Source: a bacterium
GTDB taxonomy: Bacteria; Pseudomonadota; Alphaproteobacteria; Rhodobacterales; Rhodobacteraceae
DNA length: 64,000 nt
Reading direction: 5' to 3'
NCBI GenBank assembly: GCA_016124195.1
Contig: WGOE01000007.1
Coordinates: 19,340-83,339 of the forward strand
Both the position numbers and the translations under genes were made by a program. Each line of letters begins with the position of its first letter. Positions within the stretch are counted from its first letter, which is position 1. The notes under the pieces were generated by a model, which saw only the letters and a list, made by a program, of their open reading frames with translations, ran no database searches and was not told where the DNA came from. Shown one piece after another: positions 18,563-26,673 of this stretch.

Positions 18563-19363
18563 ATGACCCGCAAGAAGCCGACCGTTCTGGACCTGCGCGC
18601 GAAGAAGGGCAAGGGCCAGTTGACCATGCTGCGCCTCTTCACGCTGGAAGAGGCCGCTGCCGCCGAAGAGGCCGGGATCGACGTGGTCTCGGTGCCGCCC
18701 GAACTGGTCAGCCATCCCGATTACCGCAAGGTGGCGCCCACGCTCTTTTCGATGACCGGGGTCGATCACCGCTCGGCCGGAACGCGTGACGACTACCTGC
18801 GCCTTGCGGGCAAGATGCTGAATGCCGGGGCCGATGCGATCTATTGTTCGGGCAGTCTTGCCACGGTGAAATATCTTGCCGACGAACATATCCCCGTGGT
18901 GGGCCATGTCGGGCTTGTGCCCTCGCGCAACACCTTCACCGGCGGCTTCAGGGCGGTGGGCAAGACCGCCGATGCCGCCCTTGCGATGCTGGAAGAGGTC
19001 CGCGCCTATGAGGCGGCTGGCGCCTTCGCCGTCGAGATCGAGGTGGTGCCGGTCGAGGTCGCCACCGAGATCAGCAAGCGTGTCAACATCCTGCTCTGGT
19101 CGATGGGTTCGGGCCCGGGCTGCGACGTGCAGTATCTGTTCTCGGAAGACATCCTGGGCGAAAACCGGGGCCACATGCCGCGCCACGCCAAGGTCTACCG
19201 AAATTTTGCCGCTGAATATGACCGTTTGCAACGCGAAAGGGTGGCGGCCTATGGCGAGTTCATCGCCGATGTGGCCTCGGGCGCCTATCCCGAGGACCGC
19301 CACATCGTGCGGATGGACCCGGCCGAACTGGCGGCCTTCCGGATGGGCCTCATCACCAAATGA
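18563..19363 (+). CDS. Divergent PanB (ketopantoate hydroxymethyltransferase) paralogue
   Basis: The 266-aa sequence aligns with PanB along its length. The C-terminal half matches closely (VGHVGLVP, a GGF segment, a Glu in VEIEVVP at E160 equivalent to the PanB catalytic Glu, GHMPRHAK, and the SGAYPEDRH end). In the N-terminal half the metal-binding Asp-Ser of VGDSLG is replaced (VVSVPPELV), and the KIEGG segment reads IYCSGS, so the lysine is gone. A housekeeping PanB role is therefore unlikely. As last gene of an operon with a possible demethylase, one-carbon transfer or retro-aldol cleavage of the substrate is a reasonable guess. Confidence 0.8.
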   Translation: MTRKKPTVLDLRAKKGKGQLTMLRLFTLEEAAAAEEAGIDVVSVPPELVSHPDYRKVAPTLFSMTGVDHRSAGTRDDYLRLAGKMLNAGADAIYCSGSLATVKYLADEHIPVVGHVGLVPSRNTFTGGFRAVGKTADAALAMLEEVRAYEAAGAFAVEIEVVPVEVATEISKRVNILLWSMGSGPGCDVQYLFSEDILGENRGHMPRHAKVYRNFAAEYDRLQRERVAAYGEFIADVASGAYPEDRHIVRMDPAELAAFRMGLITK

Positions 19364-19439
19364 CACCGGTCCTGTGCTTAATCGCGGCCAAAGTGCCCGG
19401 GGCTCCCGCAACCCACTCTGCAAGGCGCCCGTCCCGCCA

Positions 19440-20591
19440 TCAGGGCGGCGGGATCAGCACGATCTTGCCGGTATGGTTTTTTTCCTGAAAGACGCGCTGC
19501 GCTTCGGCGATCTGCTCCAGCGGATAGCTGGCTGCCAAAAGGGGGCGGATCTCGCCCCTTTCGATGTAAGAGATCAGGTTGGCAAAGACCGGCTCCTCCC
19601 AGGCGGTGCAACCGATCAGGCTGAGGTCCTTGAGATACATGTCGCGCAGGTCCAGTTCGACCACCGGCCCGGCGATCGCGCCCGACGACACATAGCGCCC
19701 GCCACGGCGCAACAGCTTCAGCAGCGTGGCGAAACCCGGCCCGCCGACATTGTCGATCACCACATCCACGCTTTGCGCGCCAAGGCTGGCCAGAGGGTCC
19801 TCGTCCCGGGTCAGCACGCGGTCAGCCCCGATCTCGCGGACCGAGGCGCGCTTGGCGGCGCTTGTCACCGCGATGACCTCCGCACCGCGGCGCTTGACAA
19901 GCTGGATCACCGCCGAACCCACGCCGCCCGATGCGCCGGGCACCAGCACCCGGTCTCCCGGGCCGACTTTCGCGCGGTGGACCATGTTTTCGGCGGTGCC
20001 ATAAGCACAGGGGATCGTCGCCAATTCGCCATCGCTCCAATCGACGGCGACCGTAAAGGTCTCGCGTTCGGGGACCTTGACGAATTGAGCGAAAGACCCG
20101 TCGAAGTCCGACCCGAGCCAGCGCGTCTGCATCGCGGTGAAATCGCTTTGGCGCATGCAGGGCCGCACCAGCACGCGGGCGCCGATCCGGCCGGCGTCGG
20201 CGCCGGGCCCTACGGCGACGATCCGGCCGCAGCAATCGGTGCCCTGGATCAGCGGAAACGGGGTCGCCCCGCTCCAGCCCCCCGCAGTCTGTCCCCCCGC
20301 GATCTGTACCCCCGCAGTCTGGCCCCCCGCAGTCTGGCCTTCCTCGGACTGGCCGGTTTCGGCCGCCGCCGCGCCGGTGCCTGCCCGGACCGAGGGTGCA
20401 TACCAGCCCAACCTTGTGTTGATATCGGTGTTGTTGATCCCCGCCGCACGCACGGCCACCAGAACTTCGTTCGGCCCCGGCACGGGTATCGGCACGCGCC
20501 TGTAGTCCAGCCTGTCGTAGCCTCCGGTCCCGGTCGTGACGACAGCCATCATGGTGCGCGCCGAACCGGCCTCTGCGGGAGTGTCGCCCAT
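19440..20591 (-). CDS. MDR-family zinc-type alcohol dehydrogenase/quinone reductase-like protein
   Basis: The 383-aa product has a GroES-like N-terminal domain (VAVRAAGINNTDIN, GTDCCGRIVAVG) and a Rossmann domain (GASGGVGSAVIQL, DVVIDNVGG). The structural-zinc cysteine cluster is absent. The start ATG follows GGAG at a good distance (MGDTPAEAG); a longer open frame upstream runs through a minisatellite and is rejected. Between the N-terminal strand after GWYAPSV and the conserved PFPLIQGTD, an insertion rich in Gly/Gln/Thr/Ala comes from four 15-bp tandem repeats. It is convergent with the PanB-like gene, 76 bases apart. The substrate is unknown. Confidence 0.85.
   Translation of the reverse strand: MGDTPAEAGSARTMMAVVTTGTGGYDRLDYRRVPIPVPGPNEVLVAVRAAGINNTDINTRLGWYAPSVRAGTGAAAAETGQSEEGQTAGGQTAGVQIAGGQTAGGWSGATPFPLIQGTDCCGRIVAVGPGADAGRIGARVLVRPCMRQSDFTAMQTRWLGSDFDGSFAQFVKVPERETFTVAVDWSDGELATIPCAYGTAENMVHRAKVGPGDRVLVPGASGGVGSAVIQLVKRRGAEVIAVTSAAKRASVREIGADRVLTRDEDPLASLGAQSVDVVIDNVGGPGFATLLKLLRRGGRYVSSGAIAGPVVELDLRDMYLKDLSLIGCTAWEEPVFANLISYIERGEIRPLLAASYPLEQIAEAQRVFQEKNHTGKIVLIPPP
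20279..20338. repeat. Four 15-bp tandem repeats inside the alcohol dehydrogenase gene
   Basis: Units CCCCCGCAGTCTGTC, CCCCCGCGATCTGTA and two copies of CCCCCGCAGTCTGGC lie head to tail. The unit is a multiple of three, so the frame stays open and five-residue blocks such as GQTAG are encoded. It probably expands and contracts by slippage. Confidence 0.9.
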
Positions 20592-20674
20592 GCCCGGTCT
20601 CCTTTCGTGCCGAATTCCTGTTGCGGGCGCAGGATAGTCGGAAATTGCGATCTGTCCGAGGGTCAACCGGTCAA

Positions 20675-20761
20675 GGCCCGGAAAATATGAGGCCGGGAAA
20701 ATATGAGGCCGGGAAAATATCAGGCCCGGAAAATATGAGGCCCGGAAAATATCAGGCCCGG
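20675..20761. repeat. 16-bp intergenic minisatellite, 5.4 copies
   Basis: Five full copies of a unit close to GGCCCGGAAAATATGA plus a partial seventh-base copy lie upstream of the alcohol dehydrogenase start. Copies differ at the CCC/CCG and TGA/TCA positions. A 16-bp unit would shift frame, so it is noncoding. It may affect the dehydrogenase promoter. Confidence 0.92.
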
Positions 20762-20811
20762 GCCGCAGCGGGTGTTGATTGCGGCCCCGGCTTTCGCAGT
20801 TGGCCCGGACC

Positions 20812-21291
20812 TCAGCGGTCAAGCCAGGCCGCAAGCCCGTCCAGCGTCTGCAGCCCGTATTCCACCGCGCCAAAGCCTACGACCACCTGACGCCGCGCGC
20901 GGCTGGGGTGAAGCTGGCGCAGGGTCAGCACGGTCTTGCCGTCGCTTTGTTCATCGAAGGTGACGGTGACGCGGAACCGGTCCGGATCGTCAGGGTCGGG
21001 CGTGCCGTAATCCATCACGATCCTTTCGTCCGGCACGATCTCGATAAAGCGCATCAGGTTCGCAAAGCGCTGCTCCTTGCCTTCGAACAGGCCGACCATG
21101 TCGAACCGCCAGACGCCGCCGACCCTTATGTCGGCCTCGTGCGATTCGATGCTCAGGCCGGCGGGGCCGTACCATTCGGCCAGCGCCGCCGGGTCCATCC
21201 AGGCCGCAAAGACCTTGGCGCGCGGATGGTTCAACAGTCGCACCAGCACGATCTCGCGGTCGAGCGACCAGGTTTCAATCGGGTTTGTCAT
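20812..21291 (-). CDS. AHSA1/SRPBCC-domain protein
   Basis: This 159-aa START-like protein begins MTNPIETWSLDREIV. It shows the AHSA1 pattern (LLNHPRAKVFAAWMDPAALAEWYGP early, a GG-W-F strand in the middle, a C-terminal helix ending in LDGLAAWLDR). Such proteins bind hydrophobic ligands in a helix-grip cavity; no ligand is known here. It overlaps the upstream ArsR gene by 17 bases, the common ArsR-AHSA1 pairing in which the regulator controls both. The longer upstream in-frame start lies inside the regulator gene. Confidence 0.88.
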   Translation of the reverse strand: MTNPIETWSLDREIVLVRLLNHPRAKVFAAWMDPAALAEWYGPAGLSIESHEADIRVGGVWRFDMVGLFEGKEQRFANLMRFIEIVPDERIVMDYGTPDPDDPDRFRVTVTFDEQSDGKTVLTLRQLHPSRARRQVVVGFGAVEYGLQTLDGLAAWLDR

Positions 21292-21631
21292 GGGGCTCCG
21301 CCTCCTTTTCGGCCCGGTCCAGATAGGCTTCCAGCCGATCCAGCCGGGCATTGGCCCGCCGCCGCTCTGCCTCCATCCAATCCGCCGCCGCGTTGAAGCG
21401 CGCCGGTTCCAGCCGGCACCAGCGGCTGCGCCCACGCTTTTCGCTGACGATCAGGCCGCAGTCTTCCAGCACCCGCAGATGTTGGGCGAAAGAGGGCAAC
21501 GCCATGTCGAAGGGTTCGGCCAGGGCGCTGACCGGCATTTCGCCCTCCACCAGGCGCGACAGAACCGCGCGGCGGGTCGGGTCGCTGAGCGCATGAAAGG
21601 CAAGGTCAAGCGGCGTGGAATGGTAGGGCAT
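21275..21631 (-). CDS. ArsR-family winged-helix repressor
   Basis: This 118-aa protein has an ArsR-type winged helix: LDLAFHALSDPTRRAVLSRLVEG, then MPVSALAEPFDMALPSFAQHLRVLEDCGL for the recognition helices and a basic wing. No metal-binding CxC motif is present, so it is not a metalloregulator of the classical kind. The C-terminal extension is charged. It is encoded with an AHSA1 protein and divergent from the RibD-like reductase; palindromes in the shared spacer are its probable operators. Confidence 0.9.
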   Translation of the reverse strand: MPYHSTPLDLAFHALSDPTRRAVLSRLVEGEMPVSALAEPFDMALPSFAQHLRVLEDCGLIVSEKRGRSRWCRLEPARFNAAADWMEAERRRANARLDRLEAYLDRAEKEAEPHDKPD

Positions 21632-21673
21632 GCGCTTTCCTAGAATGGCGGAGCACGCCGGTCAAGAATAAAA

Positions 21674-21729
21674 AGGCACTTGCCTAAGTGTTCGACCGCA
21701 AATATACAGGTATCTGCCTTAGTATAAGG
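21674..21729. promoter_or_regulatory. ArsR operator candidates in divergent spacer
   Basis: The AT-rich spacer holds overlapping perfect inverted repeats AGGCA-CT-TGCCT (21674-21685) and CACTT-GCCT-AAGTG (21677-21690), and a further palindrome CCTTA-GTA-TAAGG (21717-21729). Both clusters share a TGCCT(T/A)AGT core, so they look like two sites for the adjacent ArsR repressor. Confidence 0.55.
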
Positions 21730-21778
21730 TCCGCATCCGTCCGGGGCGGACAGGCATTCACGCAACAGGAGAATTCCC

Positions 21779-22420
21779 ATGGCTGTCCGTGTCGATCTGA
21801 TGATCTCGCTCGACGGTTTTGCCACGACGACCGACCAGACTCCCGAGGTGCCGTTCGGCGAGGATTGGCCGCGTCTGGTTGGCGCCTATGTCGCGACGCG
21901 CACCTTCCGCGAACGCGTCTTTCATGACACCACCGGCGCCGGCACGACGGGGGTCGATGACGATTACGCCAAGGCCTATTTCGAGGATGTCGGGGCAGAG
22001 GTCATGGGCGCCGGCATGTTCGGGCTGCACAACTTTCCCGACGATCCGAACTGGCGCGGCTGGTGGGGCGAGGAACCGCCGTTCCGCTGCCCGGTCTTCG
22101 TGCTGACCCATGCCGCGCGTCCTTCCATCGCGATGGCGGGTGGCACGACGTTCCATTTCCTGAACGCCAGCGTCGAAGAGGCCCTGCGGCAGGCCCATGC
22201 CGTGGCGCAGGGCCGCGATGTGCGGATCGGCGGCGGGCCGACGGTGGTGCGCTCCTATCTCAAGGCTGGGCTGGTCGATTGCCTGCACGTGGCGATCGCG
22301 CCCATTCTGCTGGGGCGCGGCATCCGGCTGTGGGACGATCTGCGCGGGCTTGAATCGGGTTATACGGTCAAGGCCGAAACGGCGCAGAGCGGCACGATCC
22401 ACCTGACGTTTCGCCGCTAG
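21779..22420 (+). CDS. RibD C-terminal/DHFR-like reductase family protein
   Basis: The 213-aa protein has a dihydrofolate-reductase-like fold as in the RibD reductase domain: an initial VDLMISLDGF strand, a GAGMFG segment, a hydrophobic PVFVLTH strand, an IGGGPTVVRSYL nucleotide-loop region and an IAPILLGRGIRLW C-terminal motif. Stand-alone members are common and usually uncharacterised; NADPH-dependent reduction is inferred. AGGAG precedes the ATG. It is divergent from the ArsR-AHSA1 unit and probably coregulated with it. Confidence 0.85.
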   Translation: MAVRVDLMISLDGFATTTDQTPEVPFGEDWPRLVGAYVATRTFRERVFHDTTGAGTTGVDDDYAKAYFEDVGAEVMGAGMFGLHNFPDDPNWRGWWGEEPPFRCPVFVLTHAARPSIAMAGGTTFHFLNASVEEALRQAHAVAQGRDVRIGGGPTVVRSYLKAGLVDCLHVAIAPILLGRGIRLWDDLRGLESGYTVKAETAQSGTIHLTFRR

Positions 22421-22522
22421 CGATGCAAAAGGGGGCGGTCTGTGGCGTGGAAGGGCGCGGCCCCTTGCCCCGGTCCGGCGTGGAGCAGCCGAGAGGCTGG
22501 CAAAAGTGCCGACCTTTCCGGC

Positions 22523-22546
22523 CCATGCCGCCTTGCAGCGGCATGG
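22523..22546. terminator. Hairpin between convergent units
   Basis: CCATGCCGC (22523-22531) pairs with GCGGCATGG (22538-22546) around CTTGCA, between the reductase and the converging ABC operon. It could end transcription from both sides. No T-run is present. Confidence 0.5.
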
Positions 22547-22652
22547 TCAGCGAGGTCGCGTGCGGGGCGGCCCGGCGGACGGGTGGCGCTGGCGCAAATC
22601 GGCGGGGCGGCGCGTCAGCCTGACATCGCCCCGCGTATCGCCGGCCCCACGG

Positions 22653-23744
22653 TCAGCCCGGCAACAGATGGCAATCCTGCGCGCGCCAAAAGACGGCCAT
22701 CCGCTTGCCGGGGCTCGGCTCCAGCCGGGCGATGTCGGCCTGGCTTTTCTGGACGCGCAGCTCCTGACCGGTGTCGGCCTCCAGATAGATCGTGGCAAAG
22801 GCGCCTTCGAATTCCTCCCCCACGATGCGGGCGTCAATCTGGTTGGGGCGCGGATCGCCGCCGGGCGGCCCCAGATCGCACAGGGCGCCCAGGACGGAGA
22901 AGTCGATCTCCTGGCCGGACTGCGGTGGCGTGGCGTCGCAGTGCGGGACCTGAAAGTGGCCCAGAGGGCCATCGACATTCAGGTGCGGGCCGGTCGATCC
23001 GGTGACGCGCCCGCTGAGGATGTTGGACGAGCCCAGGAATTCCGCGACAAAACGGGTTCCGGGGCGATTGTAGATGTCCTGCGGGGTGCCGATCTGTTCG
23101 ACCTTGCCGCGGCTCATGATCACCACGCGGTCGGCCATGGCAAAAGCCTCGGACTGGCTGTGGGTGACATAGACGAAGGTGATGCCGGTTTCGCGCTGCA
23201 GGGATTTCAGCACGGACTGCATACGCACCTTCAGCGCGGCATCCAGCGCCGAGAGGGGTTCGTCCAGCAACAGAATCTGCGGCTCGATCACAAGCGAGCG
23301 CGCCAGCGCCACCCGCTGGCGCTGCCCGCCCGACAGGTGCGAAATCGCGCGCCCGGCAAATTCCGCGATCTGCATGCGGTCAAGCCAGGCCTCGGCCCGC
23401 CTGCGCCGCTCGGCCCGGCCGACGCCCCGCATCTTCAGCGCAAACTCGACATTCTCGATCACGTTGAGAAAGGGGAACAGCGCCAGATTCTGCCAGACCA
23501 GCGGCGTGTCGCGCTGCCAGGCCGGCAGATGGTTGATGGGCTGGCCCGACAGCCGGATCGTCCCGGCGCTGGGACTTTCAAGGCCCGCCAGCATTCGCAG
23601 CGTCGTGGTCTTGCCGCATCCGCTCGACCCCATGAGCGCCAGAAACTCGCCGGCATGGATCGCAAGGTCCAGCGGCTGCACGGCGACATAATCGCCGAAG
23701 CTCTTGCGGATCCCCTCCAGCGTGACAAGCGGTTGACGCGACAT
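22653..23744 (-). CDS. PotA-like ABC transporter ATPase
   Basis: This 363-aa ATPase is of the spermidine/putrescine/Fe3+ class. Walker A is GSSGCGKTT, the Q-loop is in VWQNLALFP, the signature is LSGGQRQR, Walker B is ILLLDEPLSALD and the switch His is in VTHSQSEA, where Ser replaces the usual Asp of THD. A TOBE-type domain follows (about 285-363). The ATG (MSRQPLVTLEG) is preceded by GGAG. It is the last gene of the four-gene transport operon, 8 bases after the permease stop. Confidence 0.92.
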   Translation of the reverse strand: MSRQPLVTLEGIRKSFGDYVAVQPLDLAIHAGEFLALMGSSGCGKTTTLRMLAGLESPSAGTIRLSGQPINHLPAWQRDTPLVWQNLALFPFLNVIENVEFALKMRGVGRAERRRRAEAWLDRMQIAEFAGRAISHLSGGQRQRVALARSLVIEPQILLLDEPLSALDAALKVRMQSVLKSLQRETGITFVYVTHSQSEAFAMADRVVIMSRGKVEQIGTPQDIYNRPGTRFVAEFLGSSNILSGRVTGSTGPHLNVDGPLGHFQVPHCDATPPQSGQEIDFSVLGALCDLGPPGGDPRPNQIDARIVGEEFEGAFATIYLEADTGQELRVQKSQADIARLEPSPGKRMAVFWRAQDCHLLPG

Positions 23745-23752
23745 CCTGTCTC

Positions 23753-24571
23753 CTATTCCTCGTACGGCCGGGCGCCCCGGCCCGCCATCAAAAGCTGAGC
23801 GGCAATCACCAGCCCGATCGAGACGACAAAGACAAAGCTGCCGATGACGTTGATGCGCGGGCTGACCTGACCCTGCAGAAAGCCCAGGACCTTGACCGGA
23901 AGCGTCTCGTTCAGGCCCGAGACGAACCAGGCCACCGCGAATTCGTCGGACGAGACGGCCATCGTGATGAACAGGGCCGCCAGGATCGCGGGGGCGCAGA
24001 AGGGCAGGATGACATGGCGCATCGCCCCCCATTCGGTGGCGCCAAGGTTCCAGGCCGCGGGCTCCAGCGCCGCGTCCATCTGCGACAGCCGCAGACGGAT
24101 CAGCGCCATGGCAAAGGGCGCGCAGATCACCACATGGGCGATGATCACCGAAACGGCGCTGCCCGACAGCGTGAGCCGCGACAGGTAAGCCAGCATGGCC
24201 AGGCCGAGGATGACGGCCGGTATCGTCGGCGGCAACAGGGCCAGCGCCAGATAGGCTTGCTTGCCGAAAAAGTCGTGTCGGTGGTCGGTATAGGCCGCGC
24301 CAAAGCCCAGAACCGTGGCCAGGACGCCCACCGCTCCCGCCACTTTCAGCGTGTTCCAAAGCCCGGACCAGACCAAGGGATCGGCCACCACCAGACGATA
24401 CCAATCGGTGGTGAAATGGCCCAGGGGGATGGTCGGAAAGCGGTCCGAGTTGAAGGAAAAGACAAAACTCGCCGCGATCGGGGCAAAGACGAACACAAAG
24501 CACAGGATGATCCAGACCCGCAGGGCGGTGTCGATCAGGGCGCTGCGGTTGGGGTCACGGTTCGGGCTCAT
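23753..24571 (-). CDS. ABC transporter permease, PotC type
   Basis: This 272-aa inner-membrane permease has about six helices and a coupling loop readable as EPAAWNLGATEWGAMRHVILP. The start MSPNRDPNRS overlaps the stop of the upstream permease (ATGA). It pairs with the PotB-type permease. Family length is 260-280 aa, so it is complete. Confidence 0.92.
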   Translation of the reverse strand: MSPNRDPNRSALIDTALRVWIILCFVFVFAPIAASFVFSFNSDRFPTIPLGHFTTDWYRLVVADPLVWSGLWNTLKVAGAVGVLATVLGFGAAYTDHRHDFFGKQAYLALALLPPTIPAVILGLAMLAYLSRLTLSGSAVSVIIAHVVICAPFAMALIRLRLSQMDAALEPAAWNLGATEWGAMRHVILPFCAPAILAALFITMAVSSDEFAVAWFVSGLNETLPVKVLGFLQGQVSPRINVIGSFVFVVSIGLVIAAQLLMAGRGARPYEE

Positions 24572-25413
24572 CGGCGCGCTCCGCGATAGGCAAAGTGCAC
24601 CGCCGCGAAGGCGGTGGCCAGAAGCGTGCCGATCATCATCAGCGCGATCACGGCGGCGCGCGGCCATTGCTGGCCGGATTTCGTGGTGTCGGTGATCAGG
24701 ATCGACAAAGTGGTCGGATGGCCGCCGCCAAGGTAGACGGGGCTCACGAAATCGCCAAAGCACAGGATGAAGGCGAAGAGGGCCGCGATGACCAGCCCGA
24801 CCCGGGCCGAGGGGATGATCACCTCAAAGACCGTGCGCAACCGCCCGGCCCGCAGGTTGTGCGCGGCCTCGATCAGGCTGCGGTCGACATAGGTCAGGCT
24901 GAAGACCTGCAGCAGGATGACCAGCGGCAGGCTCAACGTCAGATAGCCGACGAGGATGGCGCCCGGCGTGTTCAGCAGCGCATAGGGACCCAGCCCTGTC
25001 CATGCCAGAAGGCCGTTGATGATGCCGGTGTCGGACAGAAAGACCTGCCAGGCATAGGCCCGGACCAGATAGCTCGTGAAGAAGGGGATCACCATCAGGA
25101 AGACCGCCCATCGCCGGCTGTTCGCGGAAAGCTTGAGCGCTATGCCGAAGGCGCAGGGAAAGGCCAGGACCGAGGCGATCAGGCTGCCCGTCGCCGACAG
25201 GAGCCAGGTCACGCCGTAAGCCTGCCAGAAGACCTGACGCCACAGGATCACGCCCCAGTTGCCCGGGTTGAGATCGGGCAAAACGCGGAAATTGCGCACG
25301 GTGAAGAAGCTCAGCGCCACCAGAAAGGCCAGGGGCAGCACGAAGAACACCACTTGCCAGACCAGAAGCGGCAGCGCGAAGGTCAGTCCATAGGCGGTGG
25401 GGCGGTTGCGCAT
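24568..25413 (-). CDS. ABC transporter permease, PotB type
   Basis: This 281-aa permease has six predicted helices. Its coupling loop is SLIEAAHNLRAGRLRTVFEVIIP. A short N-terminal cytosolic segment (MRNRPTAYG) precedes the first helix. It follows the receptor gene after a 55-base spacer containing a hairpin and overlaps the next permease by four bases. Confidence 0.92.
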   Translation of the reverse strand: MRNRPTAYGLTFALPLLVWQVVFFVLPLAFLVALSFFTVRNFRVLPDLNPGNWGVILWRQVFWQAYGVTWLLSATGSLIASVLAFPCAFGIALKLSANSRRWAVFLMVIPFFTSYLVRAYAWQVFLSDTGIINGLLAWTGLGPYALLNTPGAILVGYLTLSLPLVILLQVFSLTYVDRSLIEAAHNLRAGRLRTVFEVIIPSARVGLVIAALFAFILCFGDFVSPVYLGGGHPTTLSILITDTTKSGQQWPRAAVIALMMIGTLLATAFAAVHFAYRGARR

Positions 25414-25441
25414 GAGGCTCGCAGTCCTTCGGGGAAGGGCA

Positions 25442-25460
25442 GGCCGGATCAGCGCCGGCC
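25442..25460 (-). other. GC hairpin between receptor and permease genes
   Basis: GGCCGG (25442-25447) pairs with CCGGCC (25455-25460) around ATCAGCG in the spacer after the receptor stop, the same arrangement as in the first ABC operon. It may protect the receptor mRNA. Confidence 0.5.
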
Positions 25461-25468
25461 CGCCTGGG

Positions 25469-26587
25469 TCACGCGCCCTTGTAGTCCGACCAGAAGTCGT
25501 TCCAGGTGCCCAGATCCTGTTGCACCGGCCATTGCCTAAACTTGATGCGGCCCGACCGGATCAGGTCCATCGCGTTGCCCGCGTCCTTGGTCATGCCCTG
25601 ACGCTTTGCCTCGGCCGGATCGACCTGACCCAGCAGATCCCAGCCCTTCCGGTTGGGGATCAGGGCGGGATAGGCCGCCATCTCGGCCGATTTCACCTGA
25701 CCCTTGGCCGAGGTGATGTACTGGATCCATTTCTTCGCCAGATCCGCCTTGGGAGAGCCCTTGCCGATGCAGAAACATTCCGACCATTGCAGCCCGCCCT
25801 CTTGCGGGATGTGGCTGGCCACCTTGGCGCCGTTCTTCTGCAGGACTCCGGTGATCCAGTCGCCTATGCCGGCCATGGCCAGCATCTGGCCATCCTTCAG
25901 GGACGAGAAAGTGCCGCCGTAATCGAAGAACCCGCCGATCTGCGGCCTGAGGCTTCTGGCCTTGTCCATCACCGAAGTCCACGCGGCCGCGTCGATGTCA
26001 TAGGGGCTGGCATTGCCGTTCAACAGGCTGATCTGGCCCAGATTGGGCAGATGCCAGTCATAATGGCCGACCTTGCCCTTGATCTTGTCGGACCAGTAGA
26101 CGGCGTAGGTATCGACCTCTTTCTCGGTCAGGGCCTCGGTGTTGTAGGCGACCCCCAGAAAGCCGAAGCGGGTGACGACGGAAAACAGCTTGCCGTCCTT
26201 CCAGTTGCCGGGAAATTTCTGGAACTCTGGGAAGTAGTCGGCGAAGTTGTAATCCTCTGGCGTCAGTTCCTCGATATAGCCGGCCTCGTTCAGACCTTGC
26301 ACATATTCGGCATCCGACAGGATCAGATCGTAGGTGCCGGGCGGCGACTGCGAGATCAGACCCACCATGTTGTCACCGCCGCTGTAGTATTTCGGCACGA
26401 ACTTGACATTGTTGGCCGCCTCGAACTCGGCGACGACATCGGGCTCGGCATGGCCGTACCAGGCCAGCATGTTGAGCGTCGTGGCCTCCTGCGCCCAGGC
26501 ACGGTTCAGCATCGGCGCTGCCAGAACAAGGCTCGCCGCCCCTTGAAGCAGGCGGCGCCGCGCAAGATGAAAGCGGGTATCGGTCAT
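25469..26587 (-). CDS. PotD-like periplasmic substrate-binding protein, Tat signal
   Basis: This 372-aa receptor has a twin-arginine export signal (ARRRLLQG, about residues 9-16) and a cleavage region near AWAQE. The mature part starts TTLNMLAWYGH, the usual PotD/PotF first strand. The sequence contains the YYSGGDNM and GIGDWITGV pocket regions. The acidic residues expected for polyamine binding cannot be assigned with certainty, so the ligand may be a polyamine, an amino compound or something else. It is the first gene of the operon, and the sites for its promoter lie in 26588-26711. Confidence 0.88.
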   Translation of the reverse strand: MTDTRFHLARRRLLQGAASLVLAAPMLNRAWAQEATTLNMLAWYGHAEPDVVAEFEAANNVKFVPKYYSGGDNMVGLISQSPPGTYDLILSDAEYVQGLNEAGYIEELTPEDYNFADYFPEFQKFPGNWKDGKLFSVVTRFGFLGVAYNTEALTEKEVDTYAVYWSDKIKGKVGHYDWHLPNLGQISLLNGNASPYDIDAAAWTSVMDKARSLRPQIGGFFDYGGTFSSLKDGQMLAMAGIGDWITGVLQKNGAKVASHIPQEGGLQWSECFCIGKGSPKADLAKKWIQYITSAKGQVKSAEMAAYPALIPNRKGWDLLGQVDPAEAKRQGMTKDAGNAMDLIRSGRIKFRQWPVQQDLGTWNDFWSDYKGA

Positions 26588-26673
26588 GTCGTCAGTCCCC
26601 TGTTGCCCTGGCCATTGATCGATTCGTCCAGTCCCTGGGGCGAGATTAGGGGCGACACGGGCTCAAGCGGAAA

